From Corynebacterium lactis (GTDB lineage: Bacteria > Actinomycetota > Actinomycetes > Mycobacteriales > Mycobacteriaceae), in assembly GCF_900519355.1 (NCBI RefSeq), contig NZ_ULHE01000001.1:744001-808000 (forward strand): a stretch of DNA of 64,000 nt, given 5' to 3'. Made by a program: the position numbers and the translations under genes. Position 1 is the stretch's first letter. Every line of letters begins with the position of its first letter. Of the stretch, positions 29,611-39,291 are shown piece after piece. The notes below the pieces were generated by a model. The model did no database searches. It worked only from the letters and a program-made list of their open reading frames with translations, and was not told the DNA's origin.

Positions 29611-31077
29611 ATGTGGAAAAGAGCCACAGCAATTGCCATGGCTTTCGTCGGCCTGACCGTGGGCGCCGGCTTCGCGTCCGGTCAGGAAATGATGCAGTAC
29701 TTCGTGGCGTTTGGCACCAACGGACTGTGGGGCGTCGTCTTGGCCTCCGTCGTGATGGCAATCAGCGGCCTGGCGGTGCTGTCTCTCGGCAGCTACTTCC
29801 AGGCGGATGAGCACTCGGCGGTGTTCGACGAGATCACTCAGACGTGGATCTCTAAGATCCTGGACGTCTCGGTGATGGTCACCCTGTTCTGCACCGGCTT
29901 CGTCATGTTCGCCGGCGCGGGCGCGAACCTGCAGCAGCAGTTTGGTATCCCCCTGTGGATCGGCGCGACCATCATGGTGGCGCTGACCATCGGCATCGGC
30001 ATGCTCGACGCGGACAAGGTCAGCCGGGTCATCGGCATGATCACGCCGTTTATCATCGTGTTCCTGCTGGGCGCGGGGCTCTACACCCTGTTCACCGTCG
30101 ATACCTCTCTGACCGAGGCCGCCCAGTACACCGCGGAGCTAAAGACGACGCTGCCGCACTGGTCCATCTCAGCCCTGAACTACGTCGGCTTCTGCGTGAT
30201 GGTCGCAGTGTCCATGTCGATCGTCATCGGCGGCACCTACCTGAACCCCCGCGAGGCCGGCCTCGGCGGGCTGATGGGCGGCGCGATTTACGCGGGCCTG
30301 CTGATCCTGGTGACGTTCGCGCTGTTCTTCTCCGTCAAGGAGGTCGGCCACGAGGACATGCCGACGCTCGCGATCGTCAACTCGATCCACCCGGTCCTCG
30401 GCACCATCATGGCCCTGATCATCTACGGCATGATTTTCAACACCGCGATTGGCATGTTCTACGCGCTGGGCCGCCGCGTCACCCGCAACACCCCGCAGCG
30501 CTTCCGCGCCTTCTACATCGCCTCGATCCTGGTCGGCTTCGCGCTCAGCTTCTTCGGTTTCAAGACCCTGGTCGGCTACATCTATCCGACGCTGGGCTAC
30601 ATCGGCATCGCCCTGATCGTCGTCCTGTGCGCGGCCTACGTGATGGGGCGCAGCAAGCTGGTGGAGGAGTCCGCGCGCCGCGGACGCATCCGCAAGCTGG
30701 CCCGCCGGAAGCTCCACCCGAACAAGAAGTTCACCACCGCGGACCAGAAGAAGCTGGACCGCGCGGTGGCCGCGTCGAATGTCTCCAACGTCGACCTGCA
30801 GGAGACCGTCCGCGACGACATCGTCGAGGAGCTGGTGGGCGACGACAGCGTGCCGTTTACCGAGGAGGACGCCGAGCGCATCGTCGAGAAGGACAACGAG
30901 CGCCTGGAGAAGCTCGGCGAGATTGAGGAGGCCCACGAGGAGGACGACCCGCGCGAGACCGCCGTGAACTCCTTCCCGGGCGAGACCCAGCCGAGTACTC
31001 CGGGCAAGATTGCCGACGGCACGAAGAAGGCCATCAAGAAGGTGGTCCACCCCGGAAAGGACAAGCTAGCGGACTAA
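29611..31077 (+). CDS. YkvI-like membrane transporter with charged C-terminal tail
   Basis: A 488-residue protein. The first about 350 residues carry roughly ten hydrophobic segments starting with TAIAMAFVGLTVGAGFASGQEMMQYF, the pattern of the YkvI/LeuT-fold APC superfamily branch. The last about 135 residues are a highly charged, probably cytoplasmic tail with no known domain (acidic EEDAERIVEK stretch, Lys-rich end). AAGGA lies before the ATG. The upstream gap 29525-29610 is unusually A/T-rich. The stop overlaps the converging methyltransferase by 4 nt. Substrate unknown; amino-acid or osmolyte transport is a guess. Confidence 0.75.
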   Translation: MWKRATAIAMAFVGLTVGAGFASGQEMMQYFVAFGTNGLWGVVLASVVMAISGLAVLSLGSYFQADEHSAVFDEITQTWISKILDVSVMVTLFCTGFVMFAGAGANLQQQFGIPLWIGATIMVALTIGIGMLDADKVSRVIGMITPFIIVFLLGAGLYTLFTVDTSLTEAAQYTAELKTTLPHWSISALNYVGFCVMVAVSMSIVIGGTYLNPREAGLGGLMGGAIYAGLLILVTFALFFSVKEVGHEDMPTLAIVNSIHPVLGTIMALIIYGMIFNTAIGMFYALGRRVTRNTPQRFRAFYIASILVGFALSFFGFKTLVGYIYPTLGYIGIALIVVLCAAYVMGRSKLVEESARRGRIRKLARRKLHPNKKFTTADQKKLDRAVAASNVSNVDLQETVRDDIVEELVGDDSVPFTEEDAERIVEKDNERLEKLGEIEEAHEEDDPRETAVNSFPGETQPSTPGKIADGTKKAIKKVVHPGKDKLAD

Positions 31078-31919
31078 CCCGCCGCCCGGTAGTAGAAGGC
31101 ATCGCACCGATAGGGAAGTGCGATGCCTTCGTCGTATCCGTGGCCCAGGTGCTCGGCCAGGTACCAGTGCAGGTTCGCCTCCACCTTCTGCCGCACCGAT
31201 TCCTTCGAGCGCAGCCAGTAGGAGCGGGTGCGCGCCAGCAGCACGATGTCGTCGATGGTCAGCGTCTGCTCCCAAGCGCACCGCAGCTCTCCCGCCAGCC
31301 CCAACTGCTTGCCGACGGCCGGGTAGAACCCGGGCCGGAGGATATCGCCCGCGTGCATGATGCGCGACAGGCGGTGCACCCACGGAACCGAGACGTCCAG
31401 CGTGTTCCACACCAGCAGGGCAATGCCGCCCGGAGCCAGAATCCGGGCGAACTCGGCCGTCGCGGCTTCGGTGTCCACCCAGTGCCAGGTCTGCGCGCAG
31501 GCGGCCACGTCGACGCTGGCGGTTTTCAGCCCGGTGGCCTCGGCGGTTCCGCCCGTGATCTCTGCCCCGGGGCAGTTGAGGGCCAGCGCGCGGCGCATCT
31601 CCTCCGACGGTTCCACCGCGGTGACGGCGGCGCCGGGGAAGGCGTCGGCAAGCGGGGCGGTGAGTTTCCCGGTGCCGGCGCCGATGTCGGCGATTGCGGT
31701 GGGTGAGGTTCCTGCCGGGAGGAACCGGCGGAGGGAGTCGATGACCTGCGACGGGTAGCCCGGACGGACGCGGTGGTAGCCGGTGGCGCCGTCGGCGCTG
31801 GCGGAGAGGTCCGAATCGAAGGTGGCACCCGCGCGGGCGCGCTGCGCGGCATCGCGGAATTGGGGCGTGGCACGGCCGGAGGTCGGCGGGACGGGAGGGT
31901 GTTCGTGGGTTCCGGGCAC
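31074..31919 (-). CDS. Class I SAM-dependent methyltransferase
   Basis: A 281-residue protein with a Methyltransferase_11-type core: motif I IADIGAGTGKLTAPLADAF, acidic residue in VTAVEPSEEMRRAL, motif with DVAACAQTWHWVD and ILAPGGIALLVWN. The AQxxHW motif is typical of small-molecule (quinone- or ester-type) methyltransferases. The GTG start lies 7 nt after TAGGGT. It is divergent from gatB. Substrate unknown. Confidence 0.85.
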   Translation of the reverse strand: MPGTHEHPPVPPTSGRATPQFRDAAQRARAGATFDSDLSASADGATGYHRVRPGYPSQVIDSLRRFLPAGTSPTAIADIGAGTGKLTAPLADAFPGAAVTAVEPSEEMRRALALNCPGAEITGGTAEATGLKTASVDVAACAQTWHWVDTEAATAEFARILAPGGIALLVWNTLDVSVPWVHRLSRIMHAGDILRPGFYPAVGKQLGLAGELRCAWEQTLTIDDIVLLARTRSYWLRSKESVRQKVEANLHWYLAEHLGHGYDEGIALPYRCDAFYYRAAG

Positions 31920-31926
31920 GAGTTAT

Positions 31927-31964
31927 ACCCTAGGGCACGCGCCGGATTGCATCGCTAGTAGACT
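31927..31964. promoter_or_regulatory. Divergent -10 boxes, methyltransferase and gatB
   Basis: Minus-strand TAGGGT (31927-31932) is 7 nt from GTG 31919. Plus-strand TAGACT (31959-31964) is 8 nt from ATG 31973. Both genes look leaderless. Confidence 0.55.
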
Positions 31965-31972
31965 CTACAAAC

Positions 31973-33481
31973 ATGACCGCTGCATACGCTGATGACCTGA
32001 TGGACTACGACGAGGTCCTGACCCGCTTTGAACCTGTGATGGGCATGGAGGTGCACGTCGAGCTGGCGACGGAAACCAAGATGTTCTCCGCTTCCTCGGC
32101 GCACTTCGGCGCGGAGCCGAACAGCAACGTAGACCCCTGCAGCCTCGGCCTGCCGGGCGCCCTGCCGGTGGTGAACCGCAAGGGCGTCGAGTGGGCCATC
32201 AAGATTGGTCTGGCGCTTAACTGCGAGATTGCGGAGTCCTCCCGCTTTGCCCGCAAGAATTACTTCTACCCGGACCAGCCGAAGAACTACCAGATCTCGC
32301 AGTACGACGAGCCGATTGCCCACGACGGCTACCTGGACGTCGTGCTGGACGACGGCACCGAGTTCCGCGTCGAGATCGAGCGCGCCCACATGGAGGAGGA
32401 CACCGGCAAGCTGACCCACCTGGGCGGCGCGGACGGCCGCATCCACGGCGCGACCCGCTCCCTGGTGGACTGCAACCGCGCGGGCATCCCGCTGATTGAG
32501 ATTGTGACCAAGCCGATTATCGGCGCGGGCGAGCGCGCGCCCGAGGTGGCCCGCGCCTACGTCTCCGCGCTGCGCGACCTGGTCAAGTCCCTGGGCGTGT
32601 CCGACGCCCGCATGGATCAGGGCTCCATGCGCGTGGACTCGAACGTCTCCCTGCGCCCGGTGGGCCAGGAGGAGTTCGGCACCCGCACCGAGACCAAGAA
32701 CATCAACTCGCTGAAGTCGGTGGAGCAGGCCGTGCGCTACGAGATGATGCGCCAGGCCGCCGCGATTGTTAACGGCGAGGAGATCGTCCAGGAGACCCGC
32801 CACTACCAGGAGACCGACGGCACTACCTCGAAGGGCCGCCCGAAGGAGTCCCAGTCGGACTACCGCTACTTCAACGACCCGGATCTGCCCCCGGTGCTGG
32901 CGCCGCGCGAGTGGGTCGAGGAGATCCGCGCGACGCTGCCGGAGCTGCCGTGGGTGCGCCGCGCCCGCATCCAGTCCGAGTGGGGCCTGAAGGACGAGGA
33001 GATGCGCGACCTGGTCAACGCCGGCGCGCTGGACCTGATCGTCGAGACCGTCGAGGCCGGCGCTGGCGCCACCGAGGCCCGCTCCTGGTGGGTCGCCTAC
33101 CTGGCGCAGAAGGCCAACGAGGCCGGAGTCGAGCTCGACGGCCTGGCCATCACCCCGGCGCAGGTCGCCCGCGTAATCGCCCTGATCGCCGAGGGCAAGC
33201 TGACCAACAAGCTGGCCCGCCAGGCCGTCGACGGCGTGCTCGCCGGTGAGGGCGATGTCGACGAGGTCGTCGCCGCCCGCGGCCTGGAGGTCGTGCGTGA
33301 CGACGGCGCCATCGAGGCCGCTGTCGACGAGGCCCTGGCTGCGAACCCGGACATCGTCGAGAAGTACAAGGCCGGAAACAAGAAGGTCGTCGGCGCCATC
33401 GTGGGCCAGGTCATGAAGGCCACCCGCGGCAAGGCCGACCCGGCGCAGGTCAACCAGCTAATCGCGAAGAAGCTGGGCTAG
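31973..33481 (+). CDS. gatB: Asp/Glu-tRNA(Asn/Gln) amidotransferase subunit GatB
   Basis: A 502-residue GatB that activates and amidates the mischarged tRNA with ammonia from GatA. Motifs: [58 protein letters not shown] and [18 protein letters not shown] [13 protein letters not shown]. The C-terminal YqeY-like domain ends in [20 protein letters not shown]. It is separate from gatCA, as in C. glutamicum. Confidence 0.97.
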   Translation: MTAAYADDLMDYDEVLTRFEPVMGMEVHVELATETKMFSASSAHFGAEPNSNVDPCSLGLPGALPVVNRKGVEWAIKIGLALNCEIAESSRFARKNYFYPDQPKNYQISQYDEPIAHDGYLDVVLDDGTEFRVEIERAHMEEDTGKLTHLGGADGRIHGATRSLVDCNRAGIPLIEIVTKPIIGAGERAPEVARAYVSALRDLVKSLGVSDARMDQGSMRVDSNVSLRPVGQEEFGTRTETKNINSLKSVEQAVRYEMMRQAAAIVNGEEIVQETRHYQETDGTTSKGRPKESQSDYRYFNDPDLPPVLAPREWVEEIRATLPELPWVRRARIQSEWGLKDEEMRDLVNAGALDLIVETVEAGAGATEARSWWVAYLAQKANEAGVELDGLAITPAQVARVIALIAEGKLTNKLARQAVDGVLAGEGDVDEVVAARGLEVVRDDGAIEAAVDEALAANPDIVEKYKAGNKKVVGAIVGQVMKATRGKADPAQVNQLIAKKLG

Positions 33482-33501
33482 GCCCTCCCGACCCCGGGCC
33501 T

Positions 33502-34560
33502 TTAGTCCGGGGACCCTCCGGCGGCACCGTTATTCGGCAGCCTGACGACTCGCTCGTCGGACTCCGAGACGGTGCCGCCGGATTTTTTATTGGTGGTCGC
33601 GCCCCAGACCTCGAAGCCGTCCTTGGCAGGGACGCTGGCGACGTGGGAAATCTGCCCGAACTCGCCCTCGACCAAGGTCTCAGGGGCGCCCTTGATGTGC
33701 CAGGTGGCGTTCAGCCCCGCGTGCTCGGCGCCGATGGGCACGCTGATGACCTTATTCGCGCCCGGGATCGCGATGATGACGCGGTCCGCCGCGACGGCGC
33801 AGCCGCCGATGGAGTTGTCCAGGTCCACGCCGCCCAGCGGCTCGATGAGCCCGCCGGAGAACTGCACCAGCTGGGGCACCCCGTCGAGGACCGCGGTGGC
33901 AAGCGCCGGCATGTTTTCGGGGCCGTGGCAGAACTGCTGGAACTCGATGCCGGGGTCGCCGACCAGCAGCTTGCTGATCATGTGTCCCGTGCGGTTCGGC
34001 TTGAAATAAATGCCAAGAATTCCCGGCTCTTTCAGTGCGTCTAGCTCCCGGACGTCGGCGGGGGCGCCCTCGAGGATGGTCACGCGGGCGACCGTGCTGT
34101 CTTGGCGGAGCACGTACACTTGGCGGTCCTCCGTGACGGAGGGGCTGGCCAGGAGCTGCTTCGCGGGGGAACCGATGCGCGTCACCTCGCGCGGGGGCTT
34201 GCCGGGGGCCACGACGGTCAGCGCGCCGTCGTCAGTTGCGACCAGCGCCTCGCCCGGCCCGAGAGTGGTAAGCGCGGTCGTCCCCGGCAGGCAGGCCGCG
34301 ATGGTGGTGGCATCGGTGGCGCAGCGGCCTTGCTCTCTGGGCTTCGCGGCGGTGGTGGGCACCGGGGTGGAGGGGAGGTCGGGGGAGGAGAACTTGGGCA
34401 TCTTCACGCCGGACGGCTGCGCGCTGACCTCGGTGAAGGAGGCCTCCGGGGCGGCGCTCGGGCTGAAGCAGGCCCCGAGGGCCAGAGTGCCGGCCGAGGC
34501 CGTGGCGAGCGCGGCTCGACGAATCGAGGTGGCGCTCGGGCGGTAGCAGGCGGAACTCAT
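33502..34560 (-). CDS. Secreted lipoprotein, beta-propeller-like, unknown function
   Basis: A 352-residue precursor with a lipobox LALGAC after a short basic N-terminus. The mature protein has a Pro/Thr-rich linker and then repeated beta-strand blades (GEALVATDDGALTVVAPG, QVYVLRQDSTVARVTILEG), suggesting a propeller. No catalytic motif is visible. The start is ambiguous: ATG 34572 is only 2 nt from AGGAGG, while ATG 34560 lies 8 nt after TAATGT. 34560 is chosen. It converges with gatB and is divergent from the DoxX gene. Resembles PQQ/NHL-like lipoproteins of corynebacteria but the substrate is unknown. Confidence 0.65.
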   Translation of the reverse strand: MSSACYRPSATSIRRAALATASAGTLALGACFSPSAAPEASFTEVSAQPSGVKMPKFSSPDLPSTPVPTTAAKPREQGRCATDATTIAACLPGTTALTTLGPGEALVATDDGALTVVAPGKPPREVTRIGSPAKQLLASPSVTEDRQVYVLRQDSTVARVTILEGAPADVRELDALKEPGILGIYFKPNRTGHMISKLLVGDPGIEFQQFCHGPENMPALATAVLDGVPQLVQFSGGLIEPLGGVDLDNSIGGCAVAADRVIIAIPGANKVISVPIGAEHAGLNATWHIKGAPETLVEGEFGQISHVASVPAKDGFEVWGATTNKKSGGTVSESDERVVRLPNNGAAGGSPD

Positions 34561-34568
34561 AGCAGACA

Positions 34569-34629
34569 ACATTACCTCCTCGCGCTTCGGCCCCGCCTGC
34601 CACGATTGACCCGCGGGCTCCTTTAGGGT
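34569..34629. promoter_or_regulatory. Divergent -10 boxes, lipoprotein and DoxX genes
   Basis: Minus-strand TAATGT (34569-34574) is 8 nt from ATG 34560. Plus-strand TAGGGT (34624-34629) is 7 nt from GTG 34637. Confidence 0.5.
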
Positions 34630-34636
34630 GTGTGGT

Positions 34637-35818
34637 GTGAGCGACCCAGAGAAGTACCCGAACGACCGAGCCCTCGAGAATGTGGAGGACGGATTCGAAG
34701 ACGATCTCGACGTCCCGACCTACCGCAAGCTCGCTGAGCCGGAATCGACCCCGGAAGACAATTCAGCAACCCCTAACGACGCCGCCCCGGTCACCGACGA
34801 GGCTGAGACCCAGGTATTCCCGGGCGCTGCCAGCCTCGAGGAGGAGGCACCCGAGCCTGAGCCGGAGCCAGCACCCGAGCCCGAGGCCCGGCCTAAGCGA
34901 CGCTACGACGCCTACGCTGCGGCGGGGCGCGTCGCGCCGCAGGTCATCGAGCCAGGCGGCCCAGTCGACCGCCCAGCGAAGGAGTCGGCATCCGAGCCGA
35001 CGCAGGCCTTCGTGGCGCCGAAGTCCGAATACGTGGACGACTTCGACGATTTCGACGAGTTCGATGCCGCGGACCGCACGGCGCCCGCCGACGACGCCGC
35101 CCGCACGGAGCTGCTTTCCCGTCCGGATTACAGTGATGCGGATTACCGCGACGCCTACAACGACAGCGACTACGACACCGGAAGCAGCGCGGCCGTCGCT
35201 GCGGGTGCTGCGGGTGTTGCGGGTGCTGCTGTGGCCTCCGACGCCGACTACGACGAGGACCCCGACTACGTCGAGGAAGAGGAGGAGACTCGCCGCGGAA
35301 CCATCGACTTCGGCCTGCTCATCCTGCGCCTCGGACTCGGCGCCCTCCTGGTGCTGCAGGGCCTGACCACCTTCCTCGGCTGGGGAGGCTCGGGCGGAAC
35401 CGCCGCGATTGCGGCGAACTTCGAGTCCAATAATTTTGCGCTGTCCACCGTGATGGCGACCGCCATCCCGACCGTGCAACTGCTCGCCGGTGCGCTGCTC
35501 ATCCTCGGCCTAGCGACGCCGCTCGGCGCCGCCCTGGCCCTGGCGCTGTCGGCGTACCTCAGCATGTACGCGGTAGCCACGGCGCCTGCCGGCGCCAGCT
35601 TCGTCAGCTCGGAGTCCGCGCCGGTGCAGATGCAGATTCTGGTGACGGTGATCGCGCTCGCCCTGCAGTTCACGGGTCCGGGCCGCATTGGCGTCGACTT
35701 CAGCCGCGGATGGGCGCGCCGTCCGCTGGCATCGTCCTGGATCTTCTGCATCTTGGCGATCGCCGCCGCGGTCGGTCTGTGGTGGATCACCACCAAGACC
35801 CTGCCTTTCGTTGGTTAG
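34637..35818 (+). CDS. DoxX-family membrane protein with long acidic N-terminus
   Basis: A 393-residue protein. Residues about 1-220 are acidic and of low complexity (Glu/Pro repeats, Asp/Tyr-rich stretches, an Ala/Gly run), so probably disordered and cytoplasmic. Residues about 225-393 carry four hydrophobic helices of the DoxX fold (LILRLGLGALLVLQGLTTF first). DoxX proteins in actinobacteria take part in redox defence complexes at the membrane. GTG 34637 lies 7 nt after TAGGGT. The tail may bind a partner protein, which is inference. Confidence 0.75.
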   Translation: MSDPEKYPNDRALENVEDGFEDDLDVPTYRKLAEPESTPEDNSATPNDAAPVTDEAETQVFPGAASLEEEAPEPEPEPAPEPEARPKRRYDAYAAAGRVAPQVIEPGGPVDRPAKESASEPTQAFVAPKSEYVDDFDDFDEFDAADRTAPADDAARTELLSRPDYSDADYRDAYNDSDYDTGSSAAVAAGAAGVAGAAVASDADYDEDPDYVEEEEETRRGTIDFGLLILRLGLGALLVLQGLTTFLGWGGSGGTAAIAANFESNNFALSTVMATAIPTVQLLAGALLILGLATPLGAALALALSAYLSMYAVATAPAGASFVSSESAPVQMQILVTVIALALQFTGPGRIGVDFSRGWARRPLASSWIFCILAIAAAVGLWWITTKTLPFVG

Positions 35819-35830
35819 CACACCATGGGA

Positions 35831-35836
35831 TAAGAT
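35831..35836 (+). promoter_or_regulatory. -10 box TAAGAT, leaderless start
   Basis: TAAGAT lies 6 nt before GTG 35843. There is no ribosome-binding site in the 24-nt gap after the DoxX gene, which supports an own, leaderless transcript. Confidence 0.6.
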
Positions 35837-35842
35837 GCCCGT

Positions 35843-36730
35843 GTGAAAATTGCGGGACAAACTCTAAAGACCACCCTTGCGGTGGTCTTTTCCGTGTCCG
35901 CACTCGCGGGCCTCGGGCTCTGGTCGAGCGACCGGACCGTGGCGTCCGCCGATTCCGCGGAGAAGGGGGCGGCGTACGCGGCGTCGGCAAGCTCGGTGAT
36001 GGTGCAGTCGACGACCCTGCCTCGCGTGGAACTCGGCGAGGCGGGGGATATCTCCACCGAGGCGCGGACCGAGATGGCGATCGCCTACGCCCCGGTCGGC
36101 CTCGGGTACCGGACGCATGGGGCGGAGGTCTCGCTGCCGGGGTTGTCCCTGGTCAAGCTGTATATCGCGCAGTATGTGGCCGAGCACGGCTCTGGGGAGG
36201 ACCGCGTCGAGGCCATGCGGATGGTCTCGCGTTCCGACGACGCGGTTGCGGCGAAGCTCTACGCAAAATACCCGGACTCGATCGATAGCATTGCCCGGCA
36301 GTACGGCCTGGGCGCGACCTACGGGGGAAATGTGTGGGGCGTGTCCCAGACGTCCGCGGCCGACGTGGTGCGCTTCGTCTCGCAGCTGCGGGCAACGGAC
36401 CCGGACTCGATCGTGCTGGAGGGCATGAGGCAGTGGTCGAGGCTCGCGGCGGACGGGTACAGGCAGGACTTCGGGCTTGCGACGCTGCCCGGCGTCGAGG
36501 GGGCGAAGCTGGGCTGGGCCAACGGTCGCGGCTGGCATTCCTCGGTGGTGTTCGGCCCGGGCTACGTGATGGCGGCGATCACCCTCGGCGGCAAGAAGGA
36601 GCACACGATGGACGTGGCGGAGGCGCTGGCGGGCATCGAGTACGCGGACCTGGCCGGGAGCCCCGCTGGTGGCACGAAGAAGCCCGCGACCACCGAGGCA
36701 GTCGCGGGCGTGAGCGGGGCGCGGGGCTAG
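35843..36730 (+). CDS. Exported serine hydrolase of the beta-lactamase/PBP fold
   Basis: A 295-residue precursor with a signal peptide (hydrophobic residues 8-26, cleavage near VASADS). The SxxK-type motif is SLVK in LPGLSLVKLYIAQYV, the second motif is SDD (SRSDDAVA) and the third is KLG (GAKLGWANG), so the class A penicillin-recognising order is kept with unusual residues. It is probably a cell-wall-associated hydrolase or an inactive relative rather than a resistance enzyme. GTG 35843 follows TAAGAT. The 3' end lies 9 bp from the converging ilvD. Confidence 0.7.
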   Translation: MKIAGQTLKTTLAVVFSVSALAGLGLWSSDRTVASADSAEKGAAYAASASSVMVQSTTLPRVELGEAGDISTEARTEMAIAYAPVGLGYRTHGAEVSLPGLSLVKLYIAQYVAEHGSGEDRVEAMRMVSRSDDAVAAKLYAKYPDSIDSIARQYGLGATYGGNVWGVSQTSAADVVRFVSQLRATDPDSIVLEGMRQWSRLAADGYRQDFGLATLPGVEGAKLGWANGRGWHSSVVFGPGYVMAAITLGGKKEHTMDVAEALAGIEYADLAGSPAGGTKKPATTEAVAGVSGARG

Positions 36731-36739
36731 TCGCCCCAG

Positions 36740-38584
36740 CTAGTCGACGATGCGGACAGCGCCCTTGTCTGCGCTGGACGCCATCTTGGCGTAGGCGCGC
36801 AGAGCCTTGGAGACCTTGCGCGGGCGCTCCTTGTGCGGCGTGAACGGCTTCTCGCGCTGGAGCTCCTCGATGCGGCGGCGCTCGAACTCCTCGTCGCTGA
36901 CCTGGACCTCCAGGCGGCGCTCGGCGACGTCGATGTAGACCGGGTCGCCGTCGCGGACCAGGCCGATGGCGCCGCCGGCCGCGGCCTCGGGGGAGACGTG
37001 GCCGATGGACAGGCCGGAGGAGCCGCCGGAGAAGCGGCCGTCGGTGACCAGGGCGCACTTCTTGCCCAGGCCCGCGCCCTTGATGAACGCGGTCGGGTGC
37101 AGCATCTCCTGCATGCCCGGGCCGCCGGAGGGGCCCTCGTAGATGACGAAGAGGACCTCACCCGGCTGCAGGGTGCGGTTCAGGATGACCGAGACGGCCT
37201 CCTCCTGGCTCTCCACGACGCGGGCCGTTCCCTCGAAGTGGAACTGGTCCTCGCTGATACCCGCGGTCTTGAGCACCGCGCCGTCGACGGCGATGTTGCC
37301 GCGCAGGACGCACAGGCCACCCTCGGCGGTGTAGGCGTGCTCCATGTCGCGGATGCAGCCGTTTTCGGCGTCGGTGTCCAGGCTCTCCCAGCGGTTGGAA
37401 GTGGAGAAGGGCTCGGTGGTGCGCACGCCGCCGGGGGCTGCGTGGAAGAGCTCGACGGCAGCCTCGGTGGCGTGCCCGCCGCGGATGTCCCAGTTGTCCA
37501 GGTGCTCCGCCAAGGAGGGGGAGTGGACCGAGTGGACGTCCATGTTTAGCAGCCCGCCGCGACGCAGCTCGCCCAGGATGGCCGGGATGCCACCGGCGCG
37601 GTGGACATCCTCCATGTAGTAGTCCGAGTTCGGGGCGACCTTGGACAGGCAGGGCACGCGGCGGGAGATAGCGTCGATGTCGTCGAGGTTGAAGTCGATC
37701 TCGCCCTCCTGCGCCGCGGCCAGGATGTGCAGGACGGTGTTGGTCGAGCCGCCCATGGCGACGTCGAGCGCCATCGCGTTCTCGAAGGCCTCGCGGGTGG
37801 CGATGTTGCGCGGCAGCACCGACTCGTCGCCCTCGCCGTAGTAGCGCTTGGCCAGGTCGACGATCAGCTCGCCGGCGCGGGTGAACAGGTCGCGTCGGGC
37901 GACCTGGGTGGCCAGGGTCGAGCCGTTGCCCGGCAGGGACAGGCCGAGGGCCTCGGTCAGGCAGTTCATGGAGTTCGCGGTGAACATGCCGGAGCAGGAA
38001 CCGCAGGTCGGGCAGGCGGAGCGCTCGATGTCGAGCAGGTTCGCGTCGTCGACCTTGTCGGAGGCCGACGCCGAGATCGCAGAGATCAGGTCGGAGCCGG
38101 GCTTGACGACGCCGTCGATGACCACGGAGGAGCCGGACTCCATCGGGCCGCCGGAGACGAACACGACGGGGATGTTCAGGCGCAGGGCGGCGTTGAGCAT
38201 GCCCGGGGTGATCTTGTCGCAGTTGGAGATGCACACCAGGGCGTCGGCGGTGTGGGCGTTGACCATGTACTCGACGGAGTCGGCGATGATCTCGCGGGAC
38301 GGCAGCGAGTAGAGCATGCCGTCGTGGCCCATGGCGATTCCGTCGTCGACCGCGATGGTGTTGAACTCGCGCGGGACGCCGCCTGCCGCGGTGACGGCCT
38401 CGGCGACAATGTCGCCGACGTTCTTCAGATGCACGTGACCGGGGACGAACTGCGTGTAGGAGTTAGCGATAGCGATGATCGGCTTGCCGAAGTCGCCGTC
38501 GGTCATACCTGTTGCTCGCCACAGGGAGCGCGCGCCGGCGGCGTTGCGCCCGGCGGTGGTCACTTTCGAGCGAAGGGGAATCAT
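36740..38584 (-). CDS. ilvD: Dihydroxy-acid dehydratase IlvD
   Basis: A 614-residue enzyme of valine, isoleucine and pantothenate synthesis. It has an iron-sulfur cluster: cysteines in [13 protein letters not shown] and [20 protein letters not shown] (the cluster and Mg site region). [11 protein letters not shown] and [19 protein letters not shown] are C-terminal signatures. AGGAAGG precedes the ATG at 8 nt. The reductoisomerase and synthase genes ilvBNC lie 2.5 kb upstream on the opposite strand. A degenerate LtbR-like inverted repeat is in its promoter region. Confidence 0.97.
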   Translation of the reverse strand: MIPLRSKVTTAGRNAAGARSLWRATGMTDGDFGKPIIAIANSYTQFVPGHVHLKNVGDIVAEAVTAAGGVPREFNTIAVDDGIAMGHDGMLYSLPSREIIADSVEYMVNAHTADALVCISNCDKITPGMLNAALRLNIPVVFVSGGPMESGSSVVIDGVVKPGSDLISAISASASDKVDDANLLDIERSACPTCGSCSGMFTANSMNCLTEALGLSLPGNGSTLATQVARRDLFTRAGELIVDLAKRYYGEGDESVLPRNIATREAFENAMALDVAMGGSTNTVLHILAAAQEGEIDFNLDDIDAISRRVPCLSKVAPNSDYYMEDVHRAGGIPAILGELRRGGLLNMDVHSVHSPSLAEHLDNWDIRGGHATEAAVELFHAAPGGVRTTEPFSTSNRWESLDTDAENGCIRDMEHAYTAEGGLCVLRGNIAVDGAVLKTAGISEDQFHFEGTARVVESQEEAVSVILNRTLQPGEVLFVIYEGPSGGPGMQEMLHPTAFIKGAGLGKKCALVTDGRFSGGSSGLSIGHVSPEAAAGGAIGLVRDGDPVYIDVAERRLEVQVSDEEFERRRIEELQREKPFTPHKERPRKVSKALRAYAKMASSADKGAVRIVD

Positions 38585-38682
38585 AGGGCTGCCCTTCCTA
38601 TTGGGGTGCTATTGGGTGCGTAGTGGGGTGCACGGTTGATGCGAGTGAATCGTCACAAAATAATATTCAGTTGTAGTCCTAC

Positions 38683-38688
38683 ATAATA
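38683..38688 (-). promoter_or_regulatory. Possible -10 box TATTAT for ilvD
   Basis: On the minus strand TATTAT would place the transcript start about 92 nt before ilvD. No good -35 is seen at 17 bp; the adjacent inverted repeat takes that place. Confidence 0.4.
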
Positions 38689-38698
38689 ACCACAAAAG

Positions 38699-38754
38699 GC
38701 CCCCAATGTCTCATTTGGTGGTCAACATAGTCCACATACTGAGATATTGGGGGC
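38699..38754 (-). terminator. Long inverted repeat: terminator and LtbR-like site between the PH gene and ilvD
   Basis: Arms 38699-38713 and 38740-38754 pair at 14 of 15 positions around a 26-nt loop. On the minus strand CTTTT follows, which fits a terminator for mscCG and the PH-domain gene. Inside the repeat, CACATACTGAGA (38733-38744) matches the LtbR motif CA(T/C)ATAGTG(A/G)GA at 11 of 12 positions, and an inverted weaker copy (9 of 12) lies at 38709-38720. Confidence 0.55.
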
Positions 38755-38773
38755 TGTGTGCTTGGGCCTGCGG

Positions 38774-39271
38774 TTAGTCATCCTCTTTGTCCTTCAGAAC
38801 CGAGTAGCCATCGCGGTCGAAGACCTCGACCTTGTTATTCTCCGCTTCGCGGGCGGGAGTGACGGGATCGGGGATCAGCCCGTCGGTGGCCTCCTTGAGC
38901 TCCGGCAGGGAGTTAAAGGAGATCGCCGGGAGCGCCACGCGCTCGTCCTTTGTCGTCACCGCGAACGCGCGACCGCCCTTATTGAAGAACAGGCCCTTGA
39001 ACTCGGACCACGGCACCGAGCGGCGCTTGGCAAAGAGGTAGACGGCGGTAATGCCGCGCGGTCCGACCGTGGTGCGCACCCTGAAAATCCACACGGTGTA
39101 GAGGGCGGGCGCGATCAGCGTCACCGCCAGCCAGGGGCTGAAGCCAATCGCGATGATGCACAGCACCACCATGAAGGCCACGATGAAAAGGTGAGTCTTC
39201 AGCGGGCGGAAGCGGCGCGTCGGGATCGCCAGCTTGTCGGTCCCTCCGGTGCGCGGGGTCGAATCAGTCAT
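38774..39271 (-). CDS. Membrane protein with PH-like domain
   Basis: A 165-residue protein with two adjacent hydrophobic helices (residues about 27-62) and a C-terminal bacterial PH-type domain (VGPRGITAVYLFAKRRSVPWSEFKGLFF). This pattern is the actinobacterial bPH_6 family. The ATG lies 8 nt after TACAAT. It follows mscCG by 20 bp on the same strand and may be co-transcribed. Function unknown; a link to MscCG at the membrane is speculative. Confidence 0.7.
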   Translation of the reverse strand: MTDSTPRTGGTDKLAIPTRRFRPLKTHLFIVAFMVVLCIIAIGFSPWLAVTLIAPALYTVWIFRVRTTVGPRGITAVYLFAKRRSVPWSEFKGLFFNKGGRAFAVTTKDERVALPAISFNSLPELKEATDGLIPDPVTPAREAENNKVEVFDRDGYSVLKDKEDD

Positions 39272-39279
39272 GGCTGTTG

Positions 39280-39285
39280 ATTGTA
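39280..39285 (-). promoter_or_regulatory. -10 box TACAAT, leaderless PH-domain gene
   Basis: Minus-strand TACAAT lies 8 nt before ATG 39271, within the 20-bp gap after mscCG and overlapping its last bases on either side. Confidence 0.5.
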
Positions 39286-39291
39286 GCTTCC

